Source of the DNA: Thermococci archaeon
GTDB lineage: Archaea > Methanobacteriota_B > Thermococci > Thermococcales > Thermococcaceae
Reading direction: 5' to 3'
NCBI GenBank assembly: GCA_003663525.1
Contig: QMUF01000031.1
Coordinates: forward strand, 1 to 13,380
DNA: 13,380 nucleotides
The position numbers and the translations under genes are program-made. Of the stretch, positions 1 through 5,611 are shown one piece after another. Position 1 is the stretch's first letter, and every line of letters begins with the position of its first letter. Below the pieces are notes generated by a model. That model made no database searches. It worked only from the letters and a program-made list of their open reading frames with translations, and had not been told where the DNA came from.

Positions 1-94
1 AAGCTAAAAGCAATTTTATGTCGTCTTCATCTCTTTCTATCTAAAGGCCTTTAGATAGAAAGAGATGAAGACGACATAAAATTGCTTTTAGCTT
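1..94. repeat. Perfect 94-bp inverted repeat (palindrome) without spacer
   Basis: Bases 1-47 are the exact reverse complement of bases 48-94. There is no loop; the centre is AAAGG|CCTTT between bases 47 and 48. The arms may extend left beyond the window, because base 1 is already paired. The right arm is in frame with a short coding tail (55-132) that is interrupted by a TAG at 52-54 next to the centre, so the palindrome appears to have truncated a gene. It could be an inverted duplication at a rearrangement point or an assembly/sequencing fold-back at a contig end. The sequence alone cannot separate these. Confidence 0.95.
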
Positions 95-132
95 TTGCAA
101 GGCCCGATATTGTTTTAGAAGAAATGAAATGA
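55..132 (+). pseudogene. Truncated C-terminal coding remnant, possibly nucleotidyltransferase-like
   Basis: This is an open frame of 25 codons ending in TGA at 130-132 and closed upstream by TAG at 52-54, beside the palindrome centre. It reads IERDEDDIKLLL followed by AFARPDIVLEEMK. The acidic/basic stretch ending in DDIKLLL resembles the C-terminal 'R..D..DI..LL' segment of several minimal nucleotidyltransferase-fold families, but the resemblance is short and the family call is a guess. There is no start codon or ribosome binding site, and most of the protein is missing. The stop overlaps the ATG of the next short frame (ATGA). It reads most naturally as the tail of a gene broken by the inverted repeat. 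Confidence 0.35.
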
Positions 133-287
133 CAATTAAAAATGGATGGTTTGATCAGACCTCCGTTACTATTATAAAGAGAAAACTTATGAAAATCTAC
201 CCTTCAAAACCATCCGAAATTATTAAAAATCTGCTTCGTACTTTGGATGGGCCAGAAAATGAAAAAGTAAAACTAAAAAATCACTGA
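129..287 (+). CDS. Small hypothetical protein (52 aa)
   Basis: The frame starts with an ATG overlapping the stop of the preceding remnant (ATGA at 129-132) and ends at TGA 285-287. It encodes 52 residues beginning MTIKNGWFDQTSV and ending in a lysine-rich tail (ENEKVKLKNH). I recognise no domain. It has no membrane segment and no cysteine. There is no clear GGTG-type ribosome binding site, so translation would depend on coupling to the truncated upstream frame. It could be a genuine small partner gene of the upstream protein or a degraded fragment. The last seven bases overlap the 3' end of the convergent protease gene. Confidence 0.35.
   Translation: MTIKNGWFDQTSVTIIKRKLMKIYPSKPSEIIKNLLRTLDGPENEKVKLKNH
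261..280 (-). terminator. Oligo-T transcription terminator after the S2P protease gene
   Basis: On the minus strand the bases directly after the protease stop codon are three T-runs separated by single A/G/C positions (TTTTTTAGTTTTACTTTTTC). T-rich tracts without a hairpin are the usual intrinsic terminators in Thermococcales. Confidence 0.5.
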
Positions 288-1507
288 ACAACACTTATAG
301 GCACAGGAGTTGCTGACAAAACGAATATTGCCAGCACAATTAAAGCTAAAGCAACTCTTTTTGGCGATATTGGGCTCACTTCATCCAAAGCTCCCGGATT
401 GCCAATTCTTCCCATAAGCAAAATAATGAACCCCCAGATGAGCCACCCTGTCCATACAACACTCAACCCAATCATGACTAGGCCTAATCCAAAAGTCAAA
501 ATTGAATGGGCCTTTTCTCCAAGGAAAGCCCTTGCTATGTGGCCACCATCAAGCTGGGCCGCTGGAACCAAGTTTAGGAAAGTCACAAGTATTCCAACCC
601 ACCCCGCTATTGCTACCGGGTGGAGGTAGAGCACGTAGTTTTCCGGTATTCTAAAGATGTACCTCTCAAGGAGAACCATTATAAGGCTTTCACCAAATGC
701 TATTCCCCCTTCAACTTGAGCAACAGCGCTCATCGGTAACGCGGGAGAAAGCCTCAAACCTATGAGTAACACCGGTATAGCAACAATAAACCCAGCTATG
801 GGGCCGCTTGAACCTAAATCTATGGCAGCGTTTCGCGTGGGGATTGGGGACTTAACCCTTATAACCGCCCCCAGAGTACCTAGAATATTAGGGAATGGAA
901 TAAAGTATGGAAAAGTTGACTTAACACCATGAAGAGTGGCCGCTATTTTATGCCCCATCTCGTGAGTACCCAAAATCGCAAGGACGCTTATTGAAAAGGC
1001 AAGAGCGTTAAGGTATATGTTTCTAATTCCCGGTAAGTTGTATTCATCAAGAAAAGCTATATACGAGCTTGAAAGCCAATAACCAGCAAATAAGGTACTC
1101 AAAACAGTTGCGATGAAGAGACCAATCCCAATAAACGGATTTTCTTTTCTTACTTCTTGGGCCGGGAAGATATACAGAACAACTTTTCCTTCCTTCTTCT
1201 TTAAGGCCCCCCAGTAACCAATTTCTTCAAGCTCTCGGAGAACTTTCTCAAAGTTACTCTCTCTTATCTCAAGAACCTCAAAAGCAGTGACATTCCCTCT
1301 AGACTGCGTCTCTCCCAAAGAATAGAATTGGCTGAGTTTTTCAATTAAATCTCTCGCAGGCCTCTCCTCAACTACGGGCTCAATCTCAAACCCTACAATA
1401 ACCATATCCCCCCCACATTTGGGGCAAGAATTCTCCAGGAGAGCTTCATTTGAGTCTACTATCTCTCTATGGCCACACTTAATACACTCATAAACACCTT
1501 TTGGCAT
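281..1507 (-). CDS. Site-2-protease-type membrane metalloprotease (M50) with N-terminal zinc ribbon
   Basis: Predicted intramembrane zinc metalloprotease that would cleave membrane-embedded substrates such as anchored regulators. The zinc-binding motif HEMGH is at residues 186-190 and the second family motif, NLVPAAQLDGGH, at about 316-327, counted from a GTG at 1519. Several hydrophobic segments span about 128-150, 168-186, 240-256, 303-320 and the C-terminal 70 residues. The N-terminus has a Cys4 zinc ribbon (CxxC at 12-15 and 32-35), then a soluble domain of about 80 residues. I prefer the ATG at 1507 (408 aa): GGTGG lies five bases before it, whereas the upstream GTG codons at 1519/1516 form that ribosome binding site. 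A TTTTTAAA box at 1541-1548 (minus strand) about 34 bp upstream suggests its own promoter in addition to read-through from the dehydratase genes. The protease family is clear; the substrate is unknown. Confidence 0.9.
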   Translation of the reverse strand: MPKGVYECIKCGHREIVDSNEALLENSCPKCGGDMVIVGFEIEPVVEERPARDLIEKLSQFYSLGETQSRGNVTAFEVLEIRESNFEKVLRELEEIGYWGALKKKEGKVVLYIFPAQEVRKENPFIGIGLFIATVLSTLFAGYWLSSSYIAFLDEYNLPGIRNIYLNALAFSISVLAILGTHEMGHKIAATLHGVKSTFPYFIPFPNILGTLGAVIRVKSPIPTRNAAIDLGSSGPIAGFIVAIPVLLIGLRLSPALPMSAVAQVEGGIAFGESLIMVLLERYIFRIPENYVLYLHPVAIAGWVGILVTFLNLVPAAQLDGGHIARAFLGEKAHSILTFGLGLVMIGLSVVWTGWLIWGFIILLMGRIGNPGALDEVSPISPKRVALALIVLAIFVLSATPVPISVVQ

Positions 1508-1540
1508 TTTTCCCACCACTAAAAAGGATAGGAAGGAGAA

Positions 1541-1548
1541 TTTAAAAA
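1541..1548 (-). promoter_or_regulatory. Candidate TATA box for the protease gene
   Basis: The minus strand reads TTTTTAAA about 34 bp before the preferred ATG at 1507. This is the normal distance for an archaeal promoter with a short leader. It lies in the 41-bp gap behind the dehydratase small-subunit gene, so it would be an internal promoter. Confidence 0.4.
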
Positions 1549-1941
1549 CTATTCCTCTACGTTGATCTCGCCCTTGTCTGCATCAACCTCAACAAATTGA
1601 CCGGTTTTAATTTTACCTATATCTACCTTATCCACCATGGGAATCCCAGCGATTATAGCCCCGGTAGCAACTATTGTTTCAGCTTCCTCTACAACTATGG
1701 CCGCTGGAGCGACTCCATTTTTCTTTAGCTGGTATATTACATAAGAACCAACCGTGGATCCCTTCCCTCTGGGAAATACGAGTATTTTTCCCCTTATGCT
1801 TTCTCCTTTTATGTCACTTTCTGTGTCTTTTATCACACCTGTTTCAGGATCAACCCCCCCAAGAAATGAGAGCGATTTTCGTGATACTAAAGCAATTCCC
1901 CTTGCTTTTCCACCCGAAATCTTTCTCCCTTTGAGCTTCAT
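1549..1941 (-). CDS. Phosphomevalonate dehydratase small subunit (AcnX swivel domain, DUF126)
   Basis: 130 residues, full length for the family. It is the swivelling small subunit that pairs with the large subunit encoded just upstream. Together they dehydrate (R)-mevalonate 5-phosphate to trans-anhydromevalonate 5-phosphate in the modified archaeal mevalonate route to isoprenoid lipids. The family signature PRGKGSTVGSYV is at residues 57-68; the Ser in GKGS is the conserved residue of this family. A second conserved stretch, ATGAIIAGIPMVD, follows further on. The ATG is nine bases after the large-subunit stop, and GAGGTGA overlapping that stop is a strong ribosome binding site, so the subunits are translationally coupled. 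AcnX proteins also include hydroxyproline dehydratases, but separate subunits in an archaeon favour the mevalonate role. Confidence 0.9.
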   Translation of the reverse strand: MKLKGRKISGGKARGIALVSRKSLSFLGGVDPETGVIKDTESDIKGESIRGKILVFPRGKGSTVGSYVIYQLKKNGVAPAAIVVEEAETIVATGAIIAGIPMVDKVDIGKIKTGQFVEVDADKGEINVEE

Positions 1942-1950
1942 CTTCTCACC

Positions 1951-3111
1951 TCAGGGAGCCTCAAGTATAAGTTTTTCAGTATCTTCAAGCCTAACTTTCA
2001 GGCCAAAGGAGGAGAAGTAAAAACTGGCCTTTCCACTGTTTGTTGCAATTCCCCTATACCACTTTTCCACTGGAGAGACTATCAAACACACATCTGCAAT
2101 TATTTTTCCATTGTAGCGTTCTATAACCTCAGTGTAACCCAAAGTGTCAGCTAGAGCTTTTACGGCTCTGCTGGCGGTTATCAAAACTGGAATCTTTGGT
2201 GACTTTTCTCTAATTTTAAGCAGTTTTGCAATCTCTTTTACTTCCTGAATAGAAGCATGAGGACAGCCGATTACTATGGCGTCAATTTCACTCCAATCTA
2301 CGTTAAACTTTTCCTTCACTTCTTCAAGATCTTTTTCCTCAACTTGAATTCTCTCCACCTTATCTTCCAAGGCCTCTTTGTACTCTGGGGTGTGGCCTTC
2401 AACATGATATAGGGCTATTGAGCCAGTTGCGGCCATTGAAGCGCCAAGCTCTTTTAAGTGATCAAGACTTTCTGGATTAAGGCCTTTAAAGTAAGGAACA
2501 TCGTTCTTAAGGGTTTTACCCAAATAATAGCCCAAAAAGCTGTAATCAACAAAATTCCGAACTTTGGCCTTCACATCAACCACTACTGTGGCCCTTCTAT
2601 TTTCCTCCAGATGAAGGCCATAGTTTGGGGTCTTCCCAACTATAGCGGCCGCTAAACTCGATGGACCCCCTTCCCTGTTGGTTCTCGCTCCAATTATGGA
2701 GTTTGCAAAAACAACAGCAGAACTCTCACTCCACGCTATGTGGTCACCAAATTTAGGAAGGTTTGCTCCATAGTAAGGAGTGCATGTAGAGGTTATCTCA
2801 ATCCCCATGGCCCTATATAGTTCCAAAATTTCTCTCTGCTTTTCCATGAAGGGTTCTTCGCCTATTCCGGCAGGGTTTAAAGTGGTATAAACACTCACTT
2901 TCGCCCCTGCATCCACAAAATCTCTTAAAAATTCTATACCTGCATCACCGATATTTTTGTAGGAAACTCCCGCAACCTGAGCATTTTTGATTGGAATAAG
3001 GCTATCAGCGCCATAAATCTCCCCAAGTGCAACAAGGATTTCTATGGCCTTCTGAAGAGCGAATCCATACTCCCCAGCAAGTATTAACTCTTCTTCTTTC
3101 GTGAGGTACAT
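1951..3111 (-). CDS. Phosphomevalonate dehydratase large subunit (AcnX, DUF521)
   Basis: 386 residues, the catalytic aconitase-X subunit of the archaeal mevalonate pathway. It would bind a [4Fe-4S] cluster and, with the small subunit, dehydrate mevalonate 5-phosphate; a UbiD-like decarboxylase and isopentenyl phosphate kinase encoded elsewhere would follow. The protein has exactly three cysteines (110, 283, 342), matching three cluster ligands: STCTPYYGANLP around the first, IGCPHAS around the second and ADVCLIVSP around the third. Other family segments are GARTNREGGPSSLAAAIVGK (142-161) and the N-terminal GEYG. The ATG is preceded by AGGTGGTGAA. The gene leads a two-gene operon with the small subunit. 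Confidence 0.92.
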   Translation of the reverse strand: MYLTKEEELILAGEYGFALQKAIEILVALGEIYGADSLIPIKNAQVAGVSYKNIGDAGIEFLRDFVDAGAKVSVYTTLNPAGIGEEPFMEKQREILELYRAMGIEITSTCTPYYGANLPKFGDHIAWSESSAVVFANSIIGARTNREGGPSSLAAAIVGKTPNYGLHLEENRRATVVVDVKAKVRNFVDYSFLGYYLGKTLKNDVPYFKGLNPESLDHLKELGASMAATGSIALYHVEGHTPEYKEALEDKVERIQVEEKDLEEVKEKFNVDWSEIDAIVIGCPHASIQEVKEIAKLLKIREKSPKIPVLITASRAVKALADTLGYTEVIERYNGKIIADVCLIVSPVEKWYRGIATNSGKASFYFSSFGLKVRLEDTEKLILEAP

Positions 3112-3141
3112 TTCACCACCTGAAATAAATTAGGGGTAGGA

Positions 3142-3156
3142 TTTAAATCATTTTTC
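3142..3156 (-). promoter_or_regulatory. Promoter of the phosphomevalonate dehydratase operon
   Basis: The minus strand reads GAAAAATGATTTAAAT: a purine-rich BRE-like element followed by a TTTAAA TATA core (3142-3148). It lies about 31-37 bp before the large-subunit ATG at 3111, which has AGGTGGTG as ribosome binding site. Confidence 0.6.
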
Positions 3157-3282
3157 AACTTTGGTGCATCTCCAGAGGGATTTTGAGTATGGATTAAGGA
3201 AAGGTAGATTCAGGTTAACAGTATAAAAAAGGTTCTAATTTAAATACTGTGGCTTAAAAAGCGTTTAAAAAACACCGCAAAG

Positions 3283-3291
3283 TTTATAAAT
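3283..3291 (+). promoter_or_regulatory. Promoter of the initiator tRNA gene
   Basis: TTTATAAAT preceded by ACCGCAAAG is a consensus-quality archaeal BRE/TATA pair of the kind seen before stable-RNA genes. It is 40 bp upstream of the mature tRNA 5' end, implying transcription start near 3310 and a short 5' leader removed by RNase P. Confidence 0.75.
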
Positions 3292-3322
3292 CGATTTCTT
3301 ATTAATAGGTATCGGGTCAAGC

Positions 3323-3397
3323 AGCGGGGTGGGGCAGCTAGGAGTGCCCGCCGGGCTCATAACCCGGAGGTCCCTGGTTCAAATCCAGGCCCCGCTA
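3323..3397 (+). tRNA. tRNA-Met(CAT), initiator type
   Basis: The full cloverleaf can be drawn by eye. Acceptor AGCGGGG (3323-3329) pairs with CCCCGCT (3390-3396), with discriminator A3397. The D stem is GGGC/GCCC (3332-3335, 3346-3349). The anticodon stem is CCGGG/CCCGG with loop CTCATAA (anticodon CAT at 3358-3360). The variable loop is AGGTC, and the T stem is CCTGG/CCAGG with loop TTCAAAT. There is no intron and no encoded CCA. The A1-U72 pair and the three G-C pairs closing the anticodon loop are hallmarks of archaeal initiator tRNA rather than elongator Met or Ile2. The T-rich stretch at 3401-3411 probably ends its transcript. Its last three bases are also the stop codon of the convergent endonuclease gene. 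Confidence 0.93.
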
Positions 3398-4243
3398 TCG
3401 TGTATATTTTTGTACATTGGTGAACTTGTATTTTAACCATTCCTCCAGTTTGTTTTGCTTTCGCGAAATTGTAAATCCAACCTCTCTGGCAAATTTTTTC
3501 ACGCTTTCTATCCGGTATATTCTAAGCTCATAAAGATTATTTTTGTAAAAGTATTGTTCACCTCTAATCATGACAGGAGTTCCAGCTTTCTTTGAAAGCC
3601 TTATTTTTGAATGTATCCCTAATGACGCTAAGAGGCCTTTAGAGAACTCTAGAACTTCTAAATCATAGTTGTGTATGGATACATAAGAAACTTTCTTATT
3701 AGTGGGTTCTAAATAAACACAGCCTTCACTATCAAATAAACCTCGTAGAAACTCTTTAGGATATTCCTTTGCAATTTCAAAAAGTCTCTCTTTCGGTTGT
3801 TTCAAAAACATATAAAGAAATTTATTCGTGCTTTCTACATACCATCTATCACTTCTAGTGGGATTGTTTTCATATCCTACTCTATAATTAGCTCCGATAT
3901 CTTCAAGAGCCCTGGCAAATGCCTCTACAAACTCTTTGTCTATAACTTTCAATCTAATCCTATACTTATATTCATAAAAACTTATACTTGCATCTCCAAA
4001 ATATGCTCCTATTATATACGATAATGCAGGAGAAGGGGTTAAATTAACAGGTTTAAGTTTAGCAAATGGATTATGCTGACCTTTACACCATCTTAAGACA
4101 GTTGGTCGGGAGACTTTTATTCCCTTCTCTTCTAGAATTCTCTTTACTATTTCGGAATAGCTTAATTCCCTTTTTCTCAAATCTTTAACATACTCTAAAA
4201 GATCTTGAAGCTCTTCTTGGTCAAGCTCCTTAATAGTTCGCAT
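3395..4243 (-). CDS. Free-standing LAGLIDADG homing endonuclease with N-terminal helix-turn-helix
   Basis: 282 residues. The two LAGLIDADG helices are LSYIIGAYFGD (74-84, acidic residue D84) and EFLRGLFDSEG (164-174, acidic residue E173), each followed by a repeat of about 80-90 residues, so this is a monomeric two-motif enzyme that should cut a long asymmetric DNA site. Residues 26-56 (YSEIVKRILEEKGIKVSRPTVLRWCKG) look like a helix-turn-helix DNA-binding domain. Both catalytic acids are present and the frame is intact, so it is probably active. It is neither in an intein nor in an intron. The stop codon TAG is formed by the last three bases of the initiator tRNA gene on the other strand. The start at 4243 has no ribosome binding site, but a TATA-like box about 25 bp upstream suggests a leaderless mRNA. 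The gene appears more A/T-rich than its neighbours, consistent with horizontal acquisition. Confidence 0.88.
   Translation of the reverse strand: MRTIKELDQEELQDLLEYVKDLRKRELSYSEIVKRILEEKGIKVSRPTVLRWCKGQHNPFAKLKPVNLTPSPALSYIIGAYFGDASISFYEYKYRIRLKVIDKEFVEAFARALEDIGANYRVGYENNPTRSDRWYVESTNKFLYMFLKQPKERLFEIAKEYPKEFLRGLFDSEGCVYLEPTNKKVSYVSIHNYDLEVLEFSKGLLASLGIHSKIRLSKKAGTPVMIRGEQYFYKNNLYELRIYRIESVKKFAREVGFTISRKQNKLEEWLKYKFTNVQKYTR
3401..3415 (+). terminator. T-rich terminator after the tRNA
   Basis: TGTATATTTTTGTAC follows the tRNA 3' end by four bases and contains a run of five T, typical of archaeal tRNA termination. It is at the same time coding sequence (antisense) for the C-terminus of the endonuclease. 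Confidence 0.4.
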
Positions 4244-4252
4244 GAATGATAG

Positions 4253-4297
4253 TACAACACACTATTTTTAAATTTTTTGTTGTAACTTTTATACAAC
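4253..4297. repeat. TACAAC / GTTGTA repeats around the endonuclease promoter
   Basis: TACAAC at 4253-4258, GTTGTA at 4279-4284 and TACAAC at 4292-4297. The first two flank the endonuclease TATA box as an inverted pair, and the last two form the inverted repeat GTTGTA-N7-TACAAC. Such spaced half-sites are what a dimeric repressor would bind, but no regulator is identified. Confidence 0.4.
4262..4275 (-). promoter_or_regulatory. Promoter of the endonuclease gene (leaderless)
   Basis: The minus strand reads AAATTTAAAAATAG, centred about 25 bp before the ATG at 4243. That is the spacing at which transcription would begin at or near the start codon, and no ribosome binding site is present between them. 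Confidence 0.45.
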
Positions 4298-4311
4298 TAT
4301 ATTTTGTTAAA

Positions 4312-4335
4312 GTTGCCAAAGCAACCTTAATAAAT
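4312..4335 (+). promoter_or_regulatory. Promoter of the PfkB kinase gene with overlapping inverted repeat
   Basis: TTAATAAAT (4327-4335) lies 30-38 bp before the ATG at 4365 and is a plausible TATA box. Immediately upstream, covering the BRE position, is the inverted repeat GTTGC-CAAA-GCAAC (4312-4325). The position suits an operator blocking or recruiting the basal factors. Which protein binds is unknown. Confidence 0.45.
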
Positions 4336-4364
4336 CCCTAACCAATAGGTCAGAGAGGGCAACC

Positions 4365-5195
4365 ATGGATTTGGTAGTACTCGGACATGTGGCCATTGAT
4401 CACGTAATATTCCCGGATAAAAGAGAGATTATTCTTCCCGGAGGGGCGGCAACTGCTGTGGCAACTTCTGCTGCTTTAAGTGGCGCCAAAGTTGGATTAG
4501 TAACAAAAGTTGGCAAGGATTTTCCAAAAGAGTGGCTAAATAGGCTTTCCGAAATATTAGATATAAAAGGAGTTCATATTCTTGAGGGGAATACCATACA
4601 CATCTACATGATCTATCACGAAGATGGGAGTGTCGATGCTCCAGTGGACATGGGAGTGGCCCAAAAAATGGGAGAAACAGAAATCCCCGAAGAATACTTA
4701 AATGCAAAGATCTTTCACATTTCCCCAATACCTCCCGAAGAGCAACTCAAAGTAATAAACCGCCTAAAAGGAAAGAGAATTAGCCTCGACTTCAATCCAA
4801 CTTATATGGAAGACTATAAAACAAAGAAAGACCTTATGAAAGAAATAATCTCAAGGACCGAGATAATTTTTCCAAATGAAAGAGAAGCAAGAACAATTAC
4901 CGGAGAAAAGGATCTCAAAAAGGCCGCCAAGACATTGTATGAATGGGGTGCGAATCTAACAATAATCACCCTGGGAGAGAAAGGAGCTCTCCTCTACAAT
5001 GGAGAAAAGTTCATGAAGTTTGGAGCTTTGCTAATCAATGAGATAGTTGACCCTACCGGGGCAGGAGATGCCTTTGCAGGGGGATTTCTGGCCCACTATG
5101 CAAAAAAGAAGCCAATAGAGAAGTGTATAAAGCAGGGTTTACTAAGGGCAAGAGAAGTTCTAAAGAAAAAAGGAAGCTGGAGTATTGAGGTCTAG
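4365..5195 (+). CDS. PfkB-family (ribokinase-like) sugar or nucleoside kinase
   Basis: 276 residues, compact for the family (usually about 280-330). ATP-dependent phosphorylation of a sugar, nucleoside or related alcohol is the known family reaction. The C-terminal PfkB signature DPTGAGDAFAGGF is at 229-241, with D235 as catalytic base and the GAG anion hole. The substrate-binding PGGAAT motif is at 25-30, FPNEREA at 169-175 and the ITLGEKGA nucleotide-side strand at 201-208. GHVAIDHV at the N-terminus is typical. The start follows GAGAGGGC, a modest ribosome binding site. The gene is transcribed alone; its stop TAG overlaps the stop of the convergent membrane-protein gene (CTAG at 5192-5195). 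Substrate cannot be told from sequence alone. Confidence 0.88.
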   Translation: MDLVVLGHVAIDHVIFPDKREIILPGGAATAVATSAALSGAKVGLVTKVGKDFPKEWLNRLSEILDIKGVHILEGNTIHIYMIYHEDGSVDAPVDMGVAQKMGETEIPEEYLNAKIFHISPIPPEEQLKVINRLKGKRISLDFNPTYMEDYKTKKDLMKEIISRTEIIFPNEREARTITGEKDLKKAAKTLYEWGANLTIITLGEKGALLYNGEKFMKFGALLINEIVDPTGAGDAFAGGFLAHYAKKKPIEKCIKQGLLRAREVLKKKGSWSIEV

Positions 5196-5611
5196 TCGCT
5201 CGTCACCATCCTAGAGAATAGGTATAGGGAGATCAGTATGAGTACCGCAATGGCCGTCACCTCAAACTTGGGCATGAAAATGGAAAGGCCTGCTATCAAA
5301 ACATAAGTAGGGATTGCCAGAAGAGCAGCCACTGCAACGATTAAATAATGCTCCCTAGGTGCGTTTTCCCTATCCAGATATGCAGATTCAACAAAGATAA
5401 GAGCCAATGCCACAAGCAATAATCCTTCGATACCACCCACTTTGTAGTACACCAGAAATCCTATAATGACTACAAGGAAAATGGTGCCAAAGAAATATGA
5501 GAAAAACGCTAACGGTGCAAGTGCTAATACTGGTAGGAGGTCTTTATAACCTAGTAAAATAAACGCCATAATGACGAGTGGAATTGGAGAAAATCTTATT
5601 CTAAATTTCAT
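5192..5611 (-). CDS. Polytopic membrane protein, last gene of the MoxR operon
   Basis: 139 residues, almost entirely hydrophobic, with about four to five membrane segments (roughly 9-24, 26-41, 43-57, 60-76 and 88-135) and a charged loop near 79-87 (DRENAPREH). I recognise no family. The ATG overlaps the stop of the DUF58 gene (ATGA at 5608-5611), so it is translationally coupled and likely works in the membrane with the operon's other products. It ends tail-to-tail with the kinase gene, sharing a CTAG. Confidence 0.75.
   Translation of the reverse strand: MKFRIRFSPIPLVIMAFILLGYKDLLPVLALAPLAFFSYFFGTIFLVVIIGFLVYYKVGGIEGLLLVALALIFVESAYLDRENAPREHYLIVAVAALLAIPTYVLIAGLSIFMPKFEVTAIAVLILISLYLFSRMVTSD

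Noticed and set aside
399..629. Plus-strand open frame opposite the protease gene
   Set aside because: Lies wholly antisense to a protein with clear catalytic motifs, has no ribosome binding site and no recognisable domain; a shadow frame.
1674..2020. Two overlapping plus-strand open frames opposite the dehydratase subunits
   Set aside because: Antisense to two well-supported enzyme genes; Ser/Phe/Pro-rich composition of the kind produced by reading such genes backwards.
3323..3397. Possibility that the tRNA is elongator Met or Ile2, or that it contains an intron
   Set aside because: The A1-U72 pair and three G-C pairs above the anticodon loop mark the initiator, and the anticodon loop is an uninterrupted seven bases.
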